From positions 1-64,000 of the forward strand of contig CAMFGW010000002.1 in assembly GCA_945952025.1 (NCBI GenBank): a stretch of 64,000 nucleotides of DNA, given 5' to 3'. The stretch comes from an uncultured Paracoccaceae bacterium. GTDB lineage: Bacteria > Pseudomonadota > Alphaproteobacteria > Rhodobacterales > Rhodobacteraceae. The position numbers and the translations under genes are program-made. Shown piece after piece: positions 25,405 to 35,954 of this stretch (position 1 is the first letter of the stretch; each line of letters opens with the position of its first letter). The notes under the pieces are model-generated. The model did not search any database. It was not told the DNA's origin and saw only the letters and a list, made by a program, of their open reading frames with translations.

Positions 25405-27594
25405 ATGGACCGCGCCGAGATCGTTCACGACAACTTCCTGCGCCGCGTCGCGGCCCGCGACTTTCCGCAAGGCGAGGCGCCGTCCGGGCCGCTGTCCGCG
25501 CCCGAGGCGGTTGCCGCCTATCGCGCGGGGTGCCTGACGCGCGCGCTCGACCGGCAGAGCCGGGCGATGCAGAAGGCGGGGCAGGGGTTCTACACGATCG
25601 GCTCGTCGGGGCATGAGGGGCTGGCCGCCGTCGCGCTGGCGCTTCGGCCCAGCGACATGGCGTTCCTGCATTACCGCGATGCGGCCTTCCAGATCGCGCG
25701 GGCGGGGCAGGTTCCGGGCCAGACCATCGCCTGGGACATGCTCCTGTCCTTTGCGGCGAGTTCCGATGACCCGATTTCGGGCGGCCGGCACAAGGTTCTA
25801 GGGTCGAAGGCGCTGGCCATACCGCCCCAGACCTCGACCATTGCCTCGCACCTGCCGAAGGCCGTGGGCGCGGCCTATGCCATCGGTGCCGCGCGGCGCC
25901 ACCGGCCGGAACATCAGGAACTGCCGGACGATTCGATCGTCTATTGTTCGTTCGGCGATGCGTCCGCAAACCATGCCACGGCGCAGGTCGCCTTCAACAC
26001 GGCTGGCTGGACCTCCTACCAGTCGATTCCCCTGCCGCTTCTCTTTGTCTGCGAGGACAACGGCATCGGCATTTCCACCAAGACGCCGAAGGGCTGGATC
26101 GCTGCGGGGTTCCAGAACCGGCCCGGCATCAAGTATTTCCACTGCGACGGGCTCGACATCTACGACACGTTCCGCGTGGCGAGCGAGGCGGCGGACTATG
26201 TGCGCAACCGCCGCAAGCCCGCCTTCCTGCATGTGAAGACGATACGGCTTTACGGCCATGCCGGGGCCGACGTGCCCACGACCTATCTTTCCCGCGATGA
26301 GGTCGAGGCGGAAGAGGCGCATGATCCGCTGTTGCACTCGGTCCGGCTGATGGACGAGGCCGGTGCGCTCGATCCGGCCGAGGCGCTGGCGATTTACAAT
26401 GACACGGCGGCGCGGGTCGGGCGGGTCGCGGCCGATGCCGTGAAGCGCCCGCGGCTGAAAGCCGCGGCCGAGGTGATGGCGAGCCTCATCCCGCCGCGCC
26501 GGGTCTGCAAGCCGACGAACGGTCCCACGCCCGAAGCGCGGGCGGCGACCTTCGGCGGCGACATGAAGCAGATGGACGAACCGCAGATCATGTCGCGCCT
26601 CATCAACTGGGCGCTGACGGACCTGATGCTGGAGCATGGCGAAATCGTCCTGATGGGCGAGGATGTGGGCCGCAAGGGCGGCGTCTATGGCGTGACCCAA
26701 AAGCTCTGGCAGCGGTTCGGGCAGGACCGGATGGTCGATACGCTTCTGGACGAGCAGTCGATCCTGGGCCTTGCCATCGGCATGGCGCAGAACGGCTTCC
26801 TGCCGATGCCGGAAATCCAGTTCCTGGCCTATCTGCACAATGCCGAGGACCAGATCCGCGGCGAGGCGGCGACGCTTTCCTTCTTCTCGAACGGGCAGTT
26901 CACCAACCCGATGGTGCTGCGCATTGCCGGGCTCGGCTACCAGAAGGGCTTTGGCGGGCATTTCCACAACGACAACTCGGTTGCCGTCCTGCGCGACATT
27001 CCGGGGGTGATCCTCGCGGTGCCGTCGAATGGCGCCGATGCCGCGCGGATGCTGCGCGAATGCGTGCGGCTGGCGCGCGAGGAACAAAGGGTGGTGGTGT
27101 TCCTGGAACCCATCGCGCTTTACCCGATGCGCGACCTTCTGGCCGACAAGGACGGTGGCTGGATGACGCGCTATCCGGACCCGTCCGAGATCATCGGGCT
27201 GGGCGAGGTTGGGGTTCATGGCGATGGCACGGATCTGGCCATCGTGACCTTCGGCAACGGCACCTACCTGTCGCGCCAGGCCCAGGCGCGGGTGGCGGCC
27301 GAGGGGGTCAAGACCCGCGTCGTCGACATGCGCTGGCTGTCGCCCCTGCCGGTCGAGGGGCTGGTTCAGGCGGTCGAGGGTGCCAAGCGCATCCTGATTG
27401 TGGACGAGACCCGGCGTTCGGGCGGCGTGGCCGAGGCCTTGATGGCGCTTTACACGGAACGGACCGACGTGCCCCTGGCACGCGTGGTGGCCGAGGACAG
27501 CTTCATCGCCACGGGACCGGCCTATGCGGCGACGATGCCGTCGGCCGACAGTATCCATGCGGCCGCGAAGGCCCTGATCGGGGGCGGAAAATGA
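25405..27594 (+). CDS. Fused alpha-beta E1 of a thiamine-dependent 2-oxoacid dehydrogenase
   Basis: A 729-residue protein joining both E1 subunits of the branched-chain/2-oxoacid dehydrogenase type. Residues up to about 370 are alpha-like with the TPP motif FGDASANHATAQVAFN and FVCEDNGIGIS; the beta-like part from about 390 has MGEDVGRKGGVYGVTQKL, PMPEIQFLAYLHNAEDQIRG and GLGYQKGFGGHFHNDNS. The usual start of the frame (25372) is poor; ATG 25405 opens MDRAEIVHDNF. No E2 or E3 gene is near, so it would have to use subunits encoded elsewhere. Lysine-pathway context suggests 2-oxoadipate as substrate, but the family normally acts on branched-chain oxoacids; specificity is unproven. Confidence 0.85.
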   Translation: MDRAEIVHDNFLRRVAARDFPQGEAPSGPLSAPEAVAAYRAGCLTRALDRQSRAMQKAGQGFYTIGSSGHEGLAAVALALRPSDMAFLHYRDAAFQIARAGQVPGQTIAWDMLLSFAASSDDPISGGRHKVLGSKALAIPPQTSTIASHLPKAVGAAYAIGAARRHRPEHQELPDDSIVYCSFGDASANHATAQVAFNTAGWTSYQSIPLPLLFVCEDNGIGISTKTPKGWIAAGFQNRPGIKYFHCDGLDIYDTFRVASEAADYVRNRRKPAFLHVKTIRLYGHAGADVPTTYLSRDEVEAEEAHDPLLHSVRLMDEAGALDPAEALAIYNDTAARVGRVAADAVKRPRLKAAAEVMASLIPPRRVCKPTNGPTPEARAATFGGDMKQMDEPQIMSRLINWALTDLMLEHGEIVLMGEDVGRKGGVYGVTQKLWQRFGQDRMVDTLLDEQSILGLAIGMAQNGFLPMPEIQFLAYLHNAEDQIRGEAATLSFFSNGQFTNPMVLRIAGLGYQKGFGGHFHNDNSVAVLRDIPGVILAVPSNGADAARMLRECVRLAREEQRVVVFLEPIALYPMRDLLADKDGGWMTRYPDPSEIIGLGEVGVHGDGTDLAIVTFGNGTYLSRQAQARVAAEGVKTRVVDMRWLSPLPVEGLVQAVEGAKRILIVDETRRSGGVAEALMALYTERTDVPLARVVAEDSFIATGPAYAATMPSADSIHAAAKALIGGGK

Positions 27595-28625
27595 GCCGCA
27601 AGACCGCCGTCGTCATCTGCCCCGGCCGGGGCACCTACACGAAGACCGAGCTGGGTGTCCTGGGCCGCCAGTTCACCGACAAGCCGCTTCTGGCGCGCTT
27701 CGATGCGGTGCGCGAGGGGCTGGGGCAGGAGACGCTCACCGCGCTCGACAGTGCTGCCACCTATTCGGTCGCGCGCCACACGCGGGGCGACAACGCAAGC
27801 GGGCTGATCTATGCCGCTACGCTTGGTGATTTCCGCGCCATCGACCCCGGTAAGGTCGAGGTCGTGGCGGTTACCGGCAATTCGATGGGCTGGTATTCGA
27901 CGCTGGCCTGCGGGGGCGCGCTGAGCGCCGAGGCGGGGTTTCAGGTGGTGAACACCATGGGCACGCTGATGCAGGAGGCGCTGATCGGCGGGCAGACCAT
28001 CTATCCGTTCGTGGGCGACGACTGGCGGCCGGACCCGGCGCGCAAGGCCGGGCTGCTGGCGCTGGTGGCGGAAATCGCGGCAAGGCCGGGCCATGTGCTG
28101 GCGCTGTCGATCGACCTGGGGGGCATGCTGGTTCTGGCCGGCAACGACGAGGGGCTGAAGGCGTTCGAGGCGTCGGTGCCGCCGGTGCAGGGCCGCTTCC
28201 CGCTGCGACTCGCCAATCACGCGGCCTTCCATTCGGCCCTTCAGGCGCCGGTCGCCGAACGTGGCCGGGCGCGGCTGGCGCCTGCGCTTTTCGGCCAGCC
28301 CCGGCTGCCGATGGTGGACGGGCGCGGCGCGATCTGGTGGCCGGGCGCCACCGATCCGGCGGCGCTTTGGGACTATACGCTCGGCCACCAGGTGACCGAG
28401 ACCTACGACTTCACCGATGCGATCCGGGTCGCGGCGCGGGAATTTGCGCCGGACCTCTTCATCGTCACCGGCCCCGGCACCACATTGGGCGGAGCCGTTG
28501 CTCAATCGCTCATTCTTGCCAACTGGCGCGACATGGGGTCCAAGGCGGACTTTCAGGCGCTGCAACAAACCGCGCCGGTCCTTGCCGCCATGGGCATGGA
28601 CGACCAGCGCGCCACCGTTATCTGA
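27591..28625 (+). CDS. FabD-like acyltransferase-fold protein
   Basis: A 344-residue protein of the malonyl-CoA:ACP transacylase fold. The nucleophile motif reads TGNSMGWYSTLACGGALS, an Asn replacing the usual His of GHSxG, and a LANHAAFHSALQ segment supplies the catalytic His. The N-terminal KTAVVICPGRGTYTK is the 'PGQG' equivalent. It overlaps the E1 gene by 4 bp (ATGA) and is followed 10 bp later by the aldehyde dehydrogenase gene. No ACP or fatty acid genes are nearby. A role in the operon, perhaps handling an acyl-CoA intermediate, is unknown. Confidence 0.75.
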   Translation: MSRKTAVVICPGRGTYTKTELGVLGRQFTDKPLLARFDAVREGLGQETLTALDSAATYSVARHTRGDNASGLIYAATLGDFRAIDPGKVEVVAVTGNSMGWYSTLACGGALSAEAGFQVVNTMGTLMQEALIGGQTIYPFVGDDWRPDPARKAGLLALVAEIAARPGHVLALSIDLGGMLVLAGNDEGLKAFEASVPPVQGRFPLRLANHAAFHSALQAPVAERGRARLAPALFGQPRLPMVDGRGAIWWPGATDPAALWDYTLGHQVTETYDFTDAIRVAAREFAPDLFIVTGPGTTLGGAVAQSLILANWRDMGSKADFQALQQTAPVLAAMGMDDQRATVI

Positions 28626-28635
28626 GGAGACCCCG

Positions 28636-30135
28636 ATGACCCATGACGAGATCCTGAAGGCCGCGGGCCTGACCAAGGCCGATCTGACCGGCGGCACACT
28701 TGCCGTGCATTCGCCCATCGACGGCGCCGAACTGGCGCGCGTCCACCAGACCGACGCGGCCAGCATGCCGGAGGTGATTGCCCGCTCACAGGCCGCCTTC
28801 CGCGCCTGGCGCGACGTGCCGGCGCCCCGCCGGGGCGAGCTGGTGCGGCTTCTGGGCGAAGAGCTGCGCGCGGCCAAGGCCGAGCTGGGCGCGCTCGTGA
28901 CGCTCGAGGTCGGCAAGATCACCTCGGAAGGCCTGGGCGAAGTGCAGGAGATGATCGACATCTGCGACTTCGCGGTCGGCCTGTCGCGCCAGATCTACGG
29001 CCTGACCATCGCGTCGGAACGGCCCGGCCACCGGATGATGGAGACCTGGCATCCGCTTGGACCTTGCGCGATCATCACCGCCTTCAACTTCCCGGTCGCG
29101 GTCTGGGCCTGGAATACGGCGTTGGCGCTTGTCTGCGGCGATCCGGTGATCTGGAAGCCGTCGGAAAAGACGCCGCTGACCGCCATCGCCACGCAGAAGA
29201 TCATGGAGCGCGCGCTGAAGCGGTTTGGTGCGGACGCGCCGGCGGACTTGTGCCAGCTGGTGATCGGCGGCCCGGCGCTGGGCGAGGCGCTTGTCGCGTC
29301 GAAGGACGTGCCGATCCTGTCGGCCACCGGCTCGACCCGGATGGGCGGCATCGTCGGCCCGAAGGTCGCGGCGCGCTGGGGTCGCTCGATCCTGGAACTG
29401 GGTGGCAACAATGCGATGATCGTCGCACCCTCGGCCGACATGGACATGGCGGTGCGCGCCATCGTCTTTTCGGCCGTCGGCACCGCCGGCCAGCGCTGCA
29501 CCTCGCTCCGCCGCCTGATCGCGCACAACTCGATCAAGGACGAGCTGGTCGCGAAACTGTCGAAGGCCTACGCCAGCCTGCCGGTCGGCGATCCGCGCCA
29601 GCACGGCACGCTGGTCGGGCCGCTGGTCGACAAGGCCGCGCGCGACAAGATGATGGGCATGATCGACCGGGCCAAGGCCGAGGGCGGCAAGGTCCATGGC
29701 GGCAAGGCGGTCACGGCGAACGTGCCGGCGGGCAACTATGTCAGCCCCGCCATCGTCGAGATGCCGGGCCAGACCGACACGGTGCGCGAAGAGACGTTTG
29801 CGCCGATCCTCTACGTCATGGGCTATGACACGCTGGACGAAGCCATCGCCATGCAGAACGACGTGCCGCAGGGCCTGTCGTCCTGCATCTTCACGCTGAA
29901 CATGCGTGAGGCGGAAAGCTTCCTGTCGGCGTCGGGTTCGGACTGCGGCATCGCCAACGTCAACATCGGCCCCTCGGGCGCCGAGATCGGCGGCGCGTTC
30001 GGCGGCGAGAAGGAAACCGGCGGCGGGCGCGAATCGGGCTCGGACGCCTGGAAGGGCTACATGCGGCGGCAGACGAATACGCTGAACTATTCGGCGAAGC
30101 TGCCGCTGGCGCAGGGCGTGCAGTTCGACATCTGA
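28636..30135 (+). CDS. amaB: Alpha-aminoadipate semialdehyde dehydrogenase (ALDH7 family)
   Basis: A 499-residue NAD-dependent aldehyde dehydrogenase of the ALDH7/antiquitin branch: AIITAFNFPVAVWAWNTALAL, ATGSTRMGGIVGPKVAARWG, ILELGGNNAMIV and the catalytic cysteine in GTAGQRCTSLRRLI. The signature 'AGQRCTSLRRL' is typical of this branch, which oxidises aminoadipate semialdehyde to 2-aminoadipate in lysine breakdown. A Shine-Dalgarno GAGGAG precedes ATG 28636; the frame upstream overlaps the previous gene and is not used. The saccharopine dehydrogenase-like gene downstream supports the pathway. A terminator follows. Confidence 0.9.
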   Translation: MTHDEILKAAGLTKADLTGGTLAVHSPIDGAELARVHQTDAASMPEVIARSQAAFRAWRDVPAPRRGELVRLLGEELRAAKAELGALVTLEVGKITSEGLGEVQEMIDICDFAVGLSRQIYGLTIASERPGHRMMETWHPLGPCAIITAFNFPVAVWAWNTALALVCGDPVIWKPSEKTPLTAIATQKIMERALKRFGADAPADLCQLVIGGPALGEALVASKDVPILSATGSTRMGGIVGPKVAARWGRSILELGGNNAMIVAPSADMDMAVRAIVFSAVGTAGQRCTSLRRLIAHNSIKDELVAKLSKAYASLPVGDPRQHGTLVGPLVDKAARDKMMGMIDRAKAEGGKVHGGKAVTANVPAGNYVSPAIVEMPGQTDTVREETFAPILYVMGYDTLDEAIAMQNDVPQGLSSCIFTLNMREAESFLSASGSDCGIANVNIGPSGAEIGGAFGGEKETGGGRESGSDAWKGYMRRQTNTLNYSAKLPLAQGVQFDI

Positions 30136-30161
30136 CGCGCGCCCCTTGAACAAGGCCTGAC

Positions 30162-30192
30162 CGGGCCGCCCCGCATTTGCCGGGGCGGCCCG
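30162..30192 (+). terminator. Terminator-like hairpin after amaB
   Basis: CGGGCCGCCCCG and CGGGGCGGCCCG form a perfect 12-bp stem with a 7-nt loop, followed by TTGCTTAT. The T-run is weak, so termination may be partial. Confidence 0.65.
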
Positions 30193-30365
30193 TTGCTTAT
30201 CGTGACGCCGGGCAGGCATTTCGCCGGTCAGGCCGTCATAAATCACCAAATGGCGCGTCTTTCTGACGAAATGACCGGTGTTTTCGTCGCCGTGGTCCGG
30301 CAAAAAGCGGCTCTCACCCGTGCGGGCTCGCCCTTTGGCAGGGCCCCGGACCTAAAGGATATTCC

Positions 30366-31445
30366 ATGTCATTCACCAAAGTTGCCGTTCTTGGCCTTGG
30401 CAAGGTCGGCCATCTGGCCGCCGAACTTCTGCAAGCCTCGGGCTTCGAGGTCACGGGCATCGACGCCCGCGCGGTCAAGGCGCCCTTCGCCACCAAGGTC
30501 GCCGACCTGACCGACACCAAAGGCCTGGCCGAGGTGCTGAAGGGTCAGGAGGCGATCCTGTCCTGCCTGCCCTACCACCTGAACATCGGCGTCTCGACCG
30601 TCGCCCATGGCCTTGGCCTGCACTATTTCGACCTGACCGAGGACGTGCCGACGACCAAGCACATCCGCGAGCTTGCCAAGACCTCGAAGGGGCTGATGGC
30701 GCCGCAGTGCGGGCTGGCGCCGGGCTTCGTCGGCATCGTCGGCGCGCATCTGGCCGAACAGTTCGACAAGGTCCGCTCGATCCGCCTGCGCGTCGGTGCC
30801 TTGCCGCAGAACCCGACCGGGCTTCTGGGCTATGCCTTCAACTGGTCGCCCGAAGGCGTCGTCAACGAATATCTGAACGACTGCGACGTGATCGAAGAGG
30901 GCGTGCAGAAGACGGTTTCGGCGATGGAATGGCTCGAGACGATCTACATCGACGGCATGCAGCTTGAAGCCTTCACCACCTCTGGCGGGCTTGGCACGAT
31001 GACCGAGACCTATGCCGACCGGATCGAGAACCTGGACTACAAGACCATGCGCTATCCTGGCCATGTGAAGCTGATGAACTTCTTCTTCCACGAGCTTCTG
31101 ATGCGCGAAAACCGGGCCGAGGCGGGGCGGATCCTGACCAACGCCAAGCCCCCGGTCGACGAGGACGTGGTCTATGTCCATGTCGCGGCCGAAGGCATGA
31201 CCGGCGGCCAGATGCGCCGCAAGGAATTCGTACGCGCCTACTACCCGATCGAGATCGGCGGCAAGTCGCGGACCGCGATCGCCTGGACCACCTCGGCCTC
31301 GGTCGTCGCGGTGATCGAGATGGTGAAGGCGGGCAAGCTGCCGCAGAAAGGGTTCCTCAAGCAGGAGGAAATCCCGCTCGAGCCCTACCTCGCGACGCGG
31401 ACCGGCAACTATTACAACATCGGCCACCGCAGCCGGCACGCGTAA
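30366..31445 (+). CDS. Saccharopine dehydrogenase-like / lysine 6-dehydrogenase-like oxidoreductase
   Basis: A 359-residue NAD(P)-dependent enzyme. The N-terminal Rossmann fold carries VAVLGLGKVGHLAAELL; the substrate-binding C terminus has ILSCLPYHLNI, YFDLTEDV, APQCGLAPGFVGIVG, GALPQNPTGLLGYAFNWSPEGVVNEYLNDC and TGGQMRRKEFVRAYYP. These match the saccharopine dehydrogenase-family group, which also includes lysine 6-dehydrogenase. Both produce aminoadipate semialdehyde, so the product is the substrate of the enzyme encoded just upstream. Which reaction it runs cannot be decided by eye. The gap from amaB is 230 bp, and it has its own terminator. Confidence 0.85.
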   Translation: MSFTKVAVLGLGKVGHLAAELLQASGFEVTGIDARAVKAPFATKVADLTDTKGLAEVLKGQEAILSCLPYHLNIGVSTVAHGLGLHYFDLTEDVPTTKHIRELAKTSKGLMAPQCGLAPGFVGIVGAHLAEQFDKVRSIRLRVGALPQNPTGLLGYAFNWSPEGVVNEYLNDCDVIEEGVQKTVSAMEWLETIYIDGMQLEAFTTSGGLGTMTETYADRIENLDYKTMRYPGHVKLMNFFFHELLMRENRAEAGRILTNAKPPVDEDVVYVHVAAEGMTGGQMRRKEFVRAYYPIEIGGKSRTAIAWTTSASVVAVIEMVKAGKLPQKGFLKQEEIPLEPYLATRTGNYYNIGHRSRHA

Positions 31446-31467
31446 GGCGCGCCTTTCGGGTCCGGAT

Positions 31468-31489
31468 CGGGCGCCCCTTGGGGCGCCCG
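31468..31489. terminator. Hairpin between convergent dehydrogenase and pyk genes
   Basis: CGGGCGCCC, loop CTTG and GGGCGCCCG form a 9-bp stem followed by TTTC on the plus strand. It sits 22 bp after the dehydrogenase stop and 2 bp before the pyk stop codon. Confidence 0.75.
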
Positions 31490-31491
31490 TT

Positions 31492-32937
<1,446 letters not shown>

Positions 32938-33053
32938 TCCCAGCCCCCGTTAGCGATAACGCCACAACCTATGCCGCAAAGCTGACGCTACGCAACTGGT
33001 TCGATGGGCGCGAGTGTCCTAAGACGGGGCCAAAGCGGCAGGACGGCGGGACG

Positions 33054-33791
33054 ATGCACGAAGCGTATGAAATACTGGGGGCCGACCGGCGGGGGCGGTG
33101 GCTTCTGACCTGTGACCACGCGACGAACCGCGTGCCGGACTGGATCGCCGGGGGTGACCTGGGCCTGCCGGAGGGGGAGATGGCCCGCCATATCGCGCTT
33201 GATGTGGGTGCGGCCGGGGTGACGGCAGAGCTGGCTACGCTGATGGGGGCGTCGGCGATCCTGTCGCGGTTTTCCCGGCTGGTGATCGACCCGAACCGGG
33301 GCGAGGATGACCCGACGCTCATCATGCAGCTTTACGACGGAACCGTTGTGCCGGCGAACCGGCGGCTGACGAAAGAGGACCGGGAAAAGCGCCTCGACCG
33401 GCTGTACCGGCCCTATCACGCGGCCTATGCCGGGCTCGCGGCCACCCGGCCCGACCGGCTGATCGCCGCGATCCATTCCTTTACGCCCGCGCTTCGCGGA
33501 CGGCCGCCCCGGCCGTGGGAGGTGGGCGTCCTTCATGCGCCGCAGGACGGGCGGCTGGCGCTGCCGCTGATCGCGGGGCTGCGGCGGGCGGGCATCGTCA
33601 CCGGCGACAACGAGCCCTACACGGGTTACCTGCCGGGCGATTCGATTGACCGGCATGCGCTGGCTACGGGCCGCCCGAACGTGCTGATCGAGGTCAGGAA
33701 CGACCTGATCGGCGACCGGGCGGGCCAAGCCTTGTGGGCGGCGCGGCTTGCGCCCATCTTGGAAGACGCGCGCGCCCAATCCGGACTTTGA
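33054..33791 (+). CDS. N-formylglutamate amidohydrolase family protein (first paralogue)
   Basis: A 245-residue HutG-like hydrolase. LLTCDHATNRVPDWI contains the metal-ligand His/Asp region, followed by LSRFSRLVIDPNRGEDDPTL, AIHSFTPALRGRPRPWEVGVL-type region and GDNEPYTGYLPGDSIDRHALATGRPNVLIEVRNDLI. Family members cleave N-formylglutamate in histidine degradation, but the substrate of this branch is not established. ATG 33054 is selected over upstream codons because the protein aligns best there. It is 8 bp before DUF1244, suggesting an operon. A second member lies at 63008. Confidence 0.85.
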   Translation: MHEAYEILGADRRGRWLLTCDHATNRVPDWIAGGDLGLPEGEMARHIALDVGAAGVTAELATLMGASAILSRFSRLVIDPNRGEDDPTLIMQLYDGTVVPANRRLTKEDREKRLDRLYRPYHAAYAGLAATRPDRLIAAIHSFTPALRGRPPRPWEVGVLHAPQDGRLALPLIAGLRRAGIVTGDNEPYTGYLPGDSIDRHALATGRPNVLIEVRNDLIGDRAGQALWAARLAPILEDARAQSGL

Positions 33792-33799
33792 GGTGACCC

Positions 33800-34129
33800 A
33801 TGACCAACGTCCCCGCAATTGATGACGAAAAGATGATTCAGATCGAGGCCGCGGCCTTTCGCGCGTTGCGCCATCACCTGATGGAAAAACGCCCCGAGGT
33901 GCAGAACATCGACCTGATGAACCTTGCCGGGTTCTGCCGCAACTGCCTGGCCCGCTGGATGCAGGAAGCGGCGGCCGAAAGGGGCATCGCGCTCAGCAAG
34001 GACGAGGCGCGGGCGCTTTATTACGGCATGGATTACGAGGACTGGCGCGCCGCCAACCAGACCCCGGCGGACGAGGCCAAGCAGGCGGCCTTCACCAGGG
34101 CTTTCGCGGAAAACGTCGGCAAGCCCTGA
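33800..34129 (+). CDS. DUF1244-domain protein
   Basis: A 109-residue protein of the DUF1244 family: AFRALRHHLMEKRPEVQNIDLMNLAGFCRNCLARWMQEAAAERG, ALYYGMDYEDWRAANQTPA. Two conserved cysteines sit in FCRNCLA. Function is unknown. It follows the amidohydrolase gene by 8 bp and is probably translated from the same message. Confidence 0.88.
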   Translation: MTNVPAIDDEKMIQIEAAAFRALRHHLMEKRPEVQNIDLMNLAGFCRNCLARWMQEAAAERGIALSKDEARALYYGMDYEDWRAANQTPADEAKQAAFTRAFAENVGKP

Positions 34130-34287
34130 GTCGGACCCGCCCCGACAGGGCGCTGCAGGGCAATTGCGCCTGATACACTCACTATTCGTTTCAGCCCGCG
34201 CGCTTTGTTGCCGGGCCCTGGCCGGACGCCGGGTCACGAACGGTTGCCTTACATTTTTCTTAGACAGTCCGGTGCTATGTTTGGGAC

Positions 34288-34941
34288 ATGAGCATCTTCG
34301 CCCCCCGCACCGGATATTCCCGCGCTGAAGTCGTCAGCGATGTGGTGATCCATGTCTCGGGCGTGGTCCTCGCGCTCGGCTCCGTCCCGGTCCTGGTGGC
34401 GGTTGCGGCGTTCGAACGGGGTGACCGCGCGGCGGTTCTCGCGACGGCGGTCTATGGCGCGGGGCTTCTGGCGATGCTGCTGGCCTCGGCGCTTTACAAT
34501 GTCGTCGGGCGGGGCGAATGGGCCTGGCTTCTGCAGCGGCTCGACCATGCGATGATCTTCGCCAAGATCGCCGCGACCTACACGGCCTTTCTTCTGCTGG
34601 CCGGGGCGCCGACGCCCTGGTTTGTCGGCGCGCTGTGGGTGGCAGCCTTTCTGGGCATCACGCTTCAGATCCTGTCCCCGGTCCGCTTCCGGCTGCCGTC
34701 GATCGTCCTTTATCTGGGCATGGGCTGGGCGGGGCTCTTCATCCTCAATCCGCTGATGGCCAGCCTCTCGCCGCCGGTGGTGGTGCTGATCGCGGTCGGG
34801 GGTGGGCTTTATACGCTCGGCGTCTTCTTCTACCTCTTCGACCGGCTGCCGTTTCATTATACGATCTGGCATGTGCTGGTGCTGATCGCGTCGATGACGC
34901 TTTATGCCGCCATCACCTTGCAGGTGGTGCAGGCCGCCTGA
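34288..34941 (+). CDS. Hemolysin III/PAQR-family membrane protein
   Basis: A 217-residue integral membrane protein with about seven hydrophobic helices. It shows VVSDVVIHVSGVVLALGSVPVL (the His of the first helix), ASALYNVV, WAWLLQRLDHAMIFAKIAATYTAF, LGITLQIL, LYLGMGWAGLFILNPL, and HYTIWHVLVLIASMTLYAAI near the end. The conserved His residues match the metal-binding pattern of the bacterial hemolysin III/adiponectin-receptor superfamily, but some family motifs (SAxYH) are altered to SALYN. The biological function is unclear. Confidence 0.85.
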   Translation: MSIFAPRTGYSRAEVVSDVVIHVSGVVLALGSVPVLVAVAAFERGDRAAVLATAVYGAGLLAMLLASALYNVVGRGEWAWLLQRLDHAMIFAKIAATYTAFLLLAGAPTPWFVGALWVAAFLGITLQILSPVRFRLPSIVLYLGMGWAGLFILNPLMASLSPPVVVLIAVGGGLYTLGVFFYLFDRLPFHYTIWHVLVLIASMTLYAAITLQVVQAA

Positions 34942-34974
34942 CGGGGCCGTTCGGGCCCGGGGGGCGGAACGGCG

Positions 34975-35865
34975 ATGATCGACAAGCTGGAAATGTTCAT
35001 TGCACTGGCGAACGAGCGGCATTTCGGCCGGGCGGCGCAGGTGGTGGGCGTGTCGCAGCCGTCCCTGTCCGGCGCGATCCGCCAGCTGGAGGACCAGCTT
35101 GGCGTGCAGCTTGTCTTTCGCGGGGCGCGCTTTCAGGGACTGACGCCCGAGGGGCAGCGGGTGCTGGACTGGGCGCTGCGCATCGTCGGCGACGCGCGGA
35201 CGCTGCGCGAGGAGATGCGCGCGCTGCGCCATGGCGTGTCGGGCAACCTGCGGCTGGGCGTCATTCCGACCGCGCTGCCGATGGTCGGGCGGCTGACGGT
35301 GCCCTTCCTTGCGCGAAACCCGAACGTCCGCGTCACCATCCTGTCGCGGACAAGCTACGAGATCCTGGACGAGATCGAGCGGCTGGAGCTCGACGCCGGC
35401 ATCTCCTACCTGGAGAACGAGCCGCTTGGCCGGGTGACGACCGAACCGCTTTACGAGGAAACCTACCGGCTGCTGGTCGCGGCATCGTCGCCCTTGGCCA
35501 AGGTTTCGTCGGTGACCTGGAAAGAGGCGGCGGCCCAGCCACTCTGCCTTCTGACGAGTGACATGCAGAACCGGCGGATCATCAACCAGCATCTGAGCAG
35601 TGCCGGCGTGTCGGTCGAGCCGACGGTGGAAAGCAACGCTTCGATCGTGCTGGTTGCCCATGTCGAAACCGGGCGCTGGGTCTCGATCGTCACGCAGACC
35701 ATCGCCGACATGTTCGTGCGCGGACCGGGGCTTGTGGCCGTGCCGATCCAGGACAGCGAGGCGCGCCATCTGGTCGGGCTGATCGCCGCCTGGCGCGAGC
35801 CGCACACGCCCGTCATCGCGGCCCTGCTGGACGAGGCGCGGCGCGTGTCGAAGATGCGGAATTGA
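34975..35865 (+). CDS. LysR-family regulator of the formate dehydrogenase operon
   Basis: A 296-residue LysR-type regulator: LEMFIALANERHFGRAAQVVGVSQPSLSGAIRQLEDQLGVQLV is the HTH, and the remainder is the effector domain (LRLGVIPTALPMVGRLTVPFL). Its stop codon overlaps a candidate binding site that precedes fdsG, and it is encoded in the same direction 89 bp before the fds genes. In Rhodobacterales such LysR genes sit in front of the NAD-dependent formate dehydrogenase operon. I infer that it activates the operon; the effector (formate, molybdate or redox) is not determined. Confidence 0.9.
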   Translation: MIDKLEMFIALANERHFGRAAQVVGVSQPSLSGAIRQLEDQLGVQLVFRGARFQGLTPEGQRVLDWALRIVGDARTLREEMRALRHGVSGNLRLGVIPTALPMVGRLTVPFLARNPNVRVTILSRTSYEILDEIERLELDAGISYLENEPLGRVTTEPLYEETYRLLVAASSPLAKVSSVTWKEAAAQPLCLLTSDMQNRRIINQHLSSAGVSVEPTVESNASIVLVAHVETGRWVSIVTQTIADMFVRGPGLVAVPIQDSEARHLVGLIAAWREPHTPVIAALLDEARRVSKMRN

Positions 35866-35880
35866 TAGGATATGACTATC
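35864..35880. promoter_or_regulatory. Candidate LysR site before fdsG
   Basis: GATAG-N7-CTATC is an inverted repeat, containing ATAG-N7-CTAT, the spacing used by many LysR regulators. It overlaps the last bases of the LysR gene and lies 75 bp before fdsG. Confidence 0.5.
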
Positions 35881-35954
35881 GTTTGACGGGGATACCTAAT
35901 TGAATCGCTGATCGTGAGGGCGTAGACAGGCCGAGCCCTGTGACCGGAGGATCC

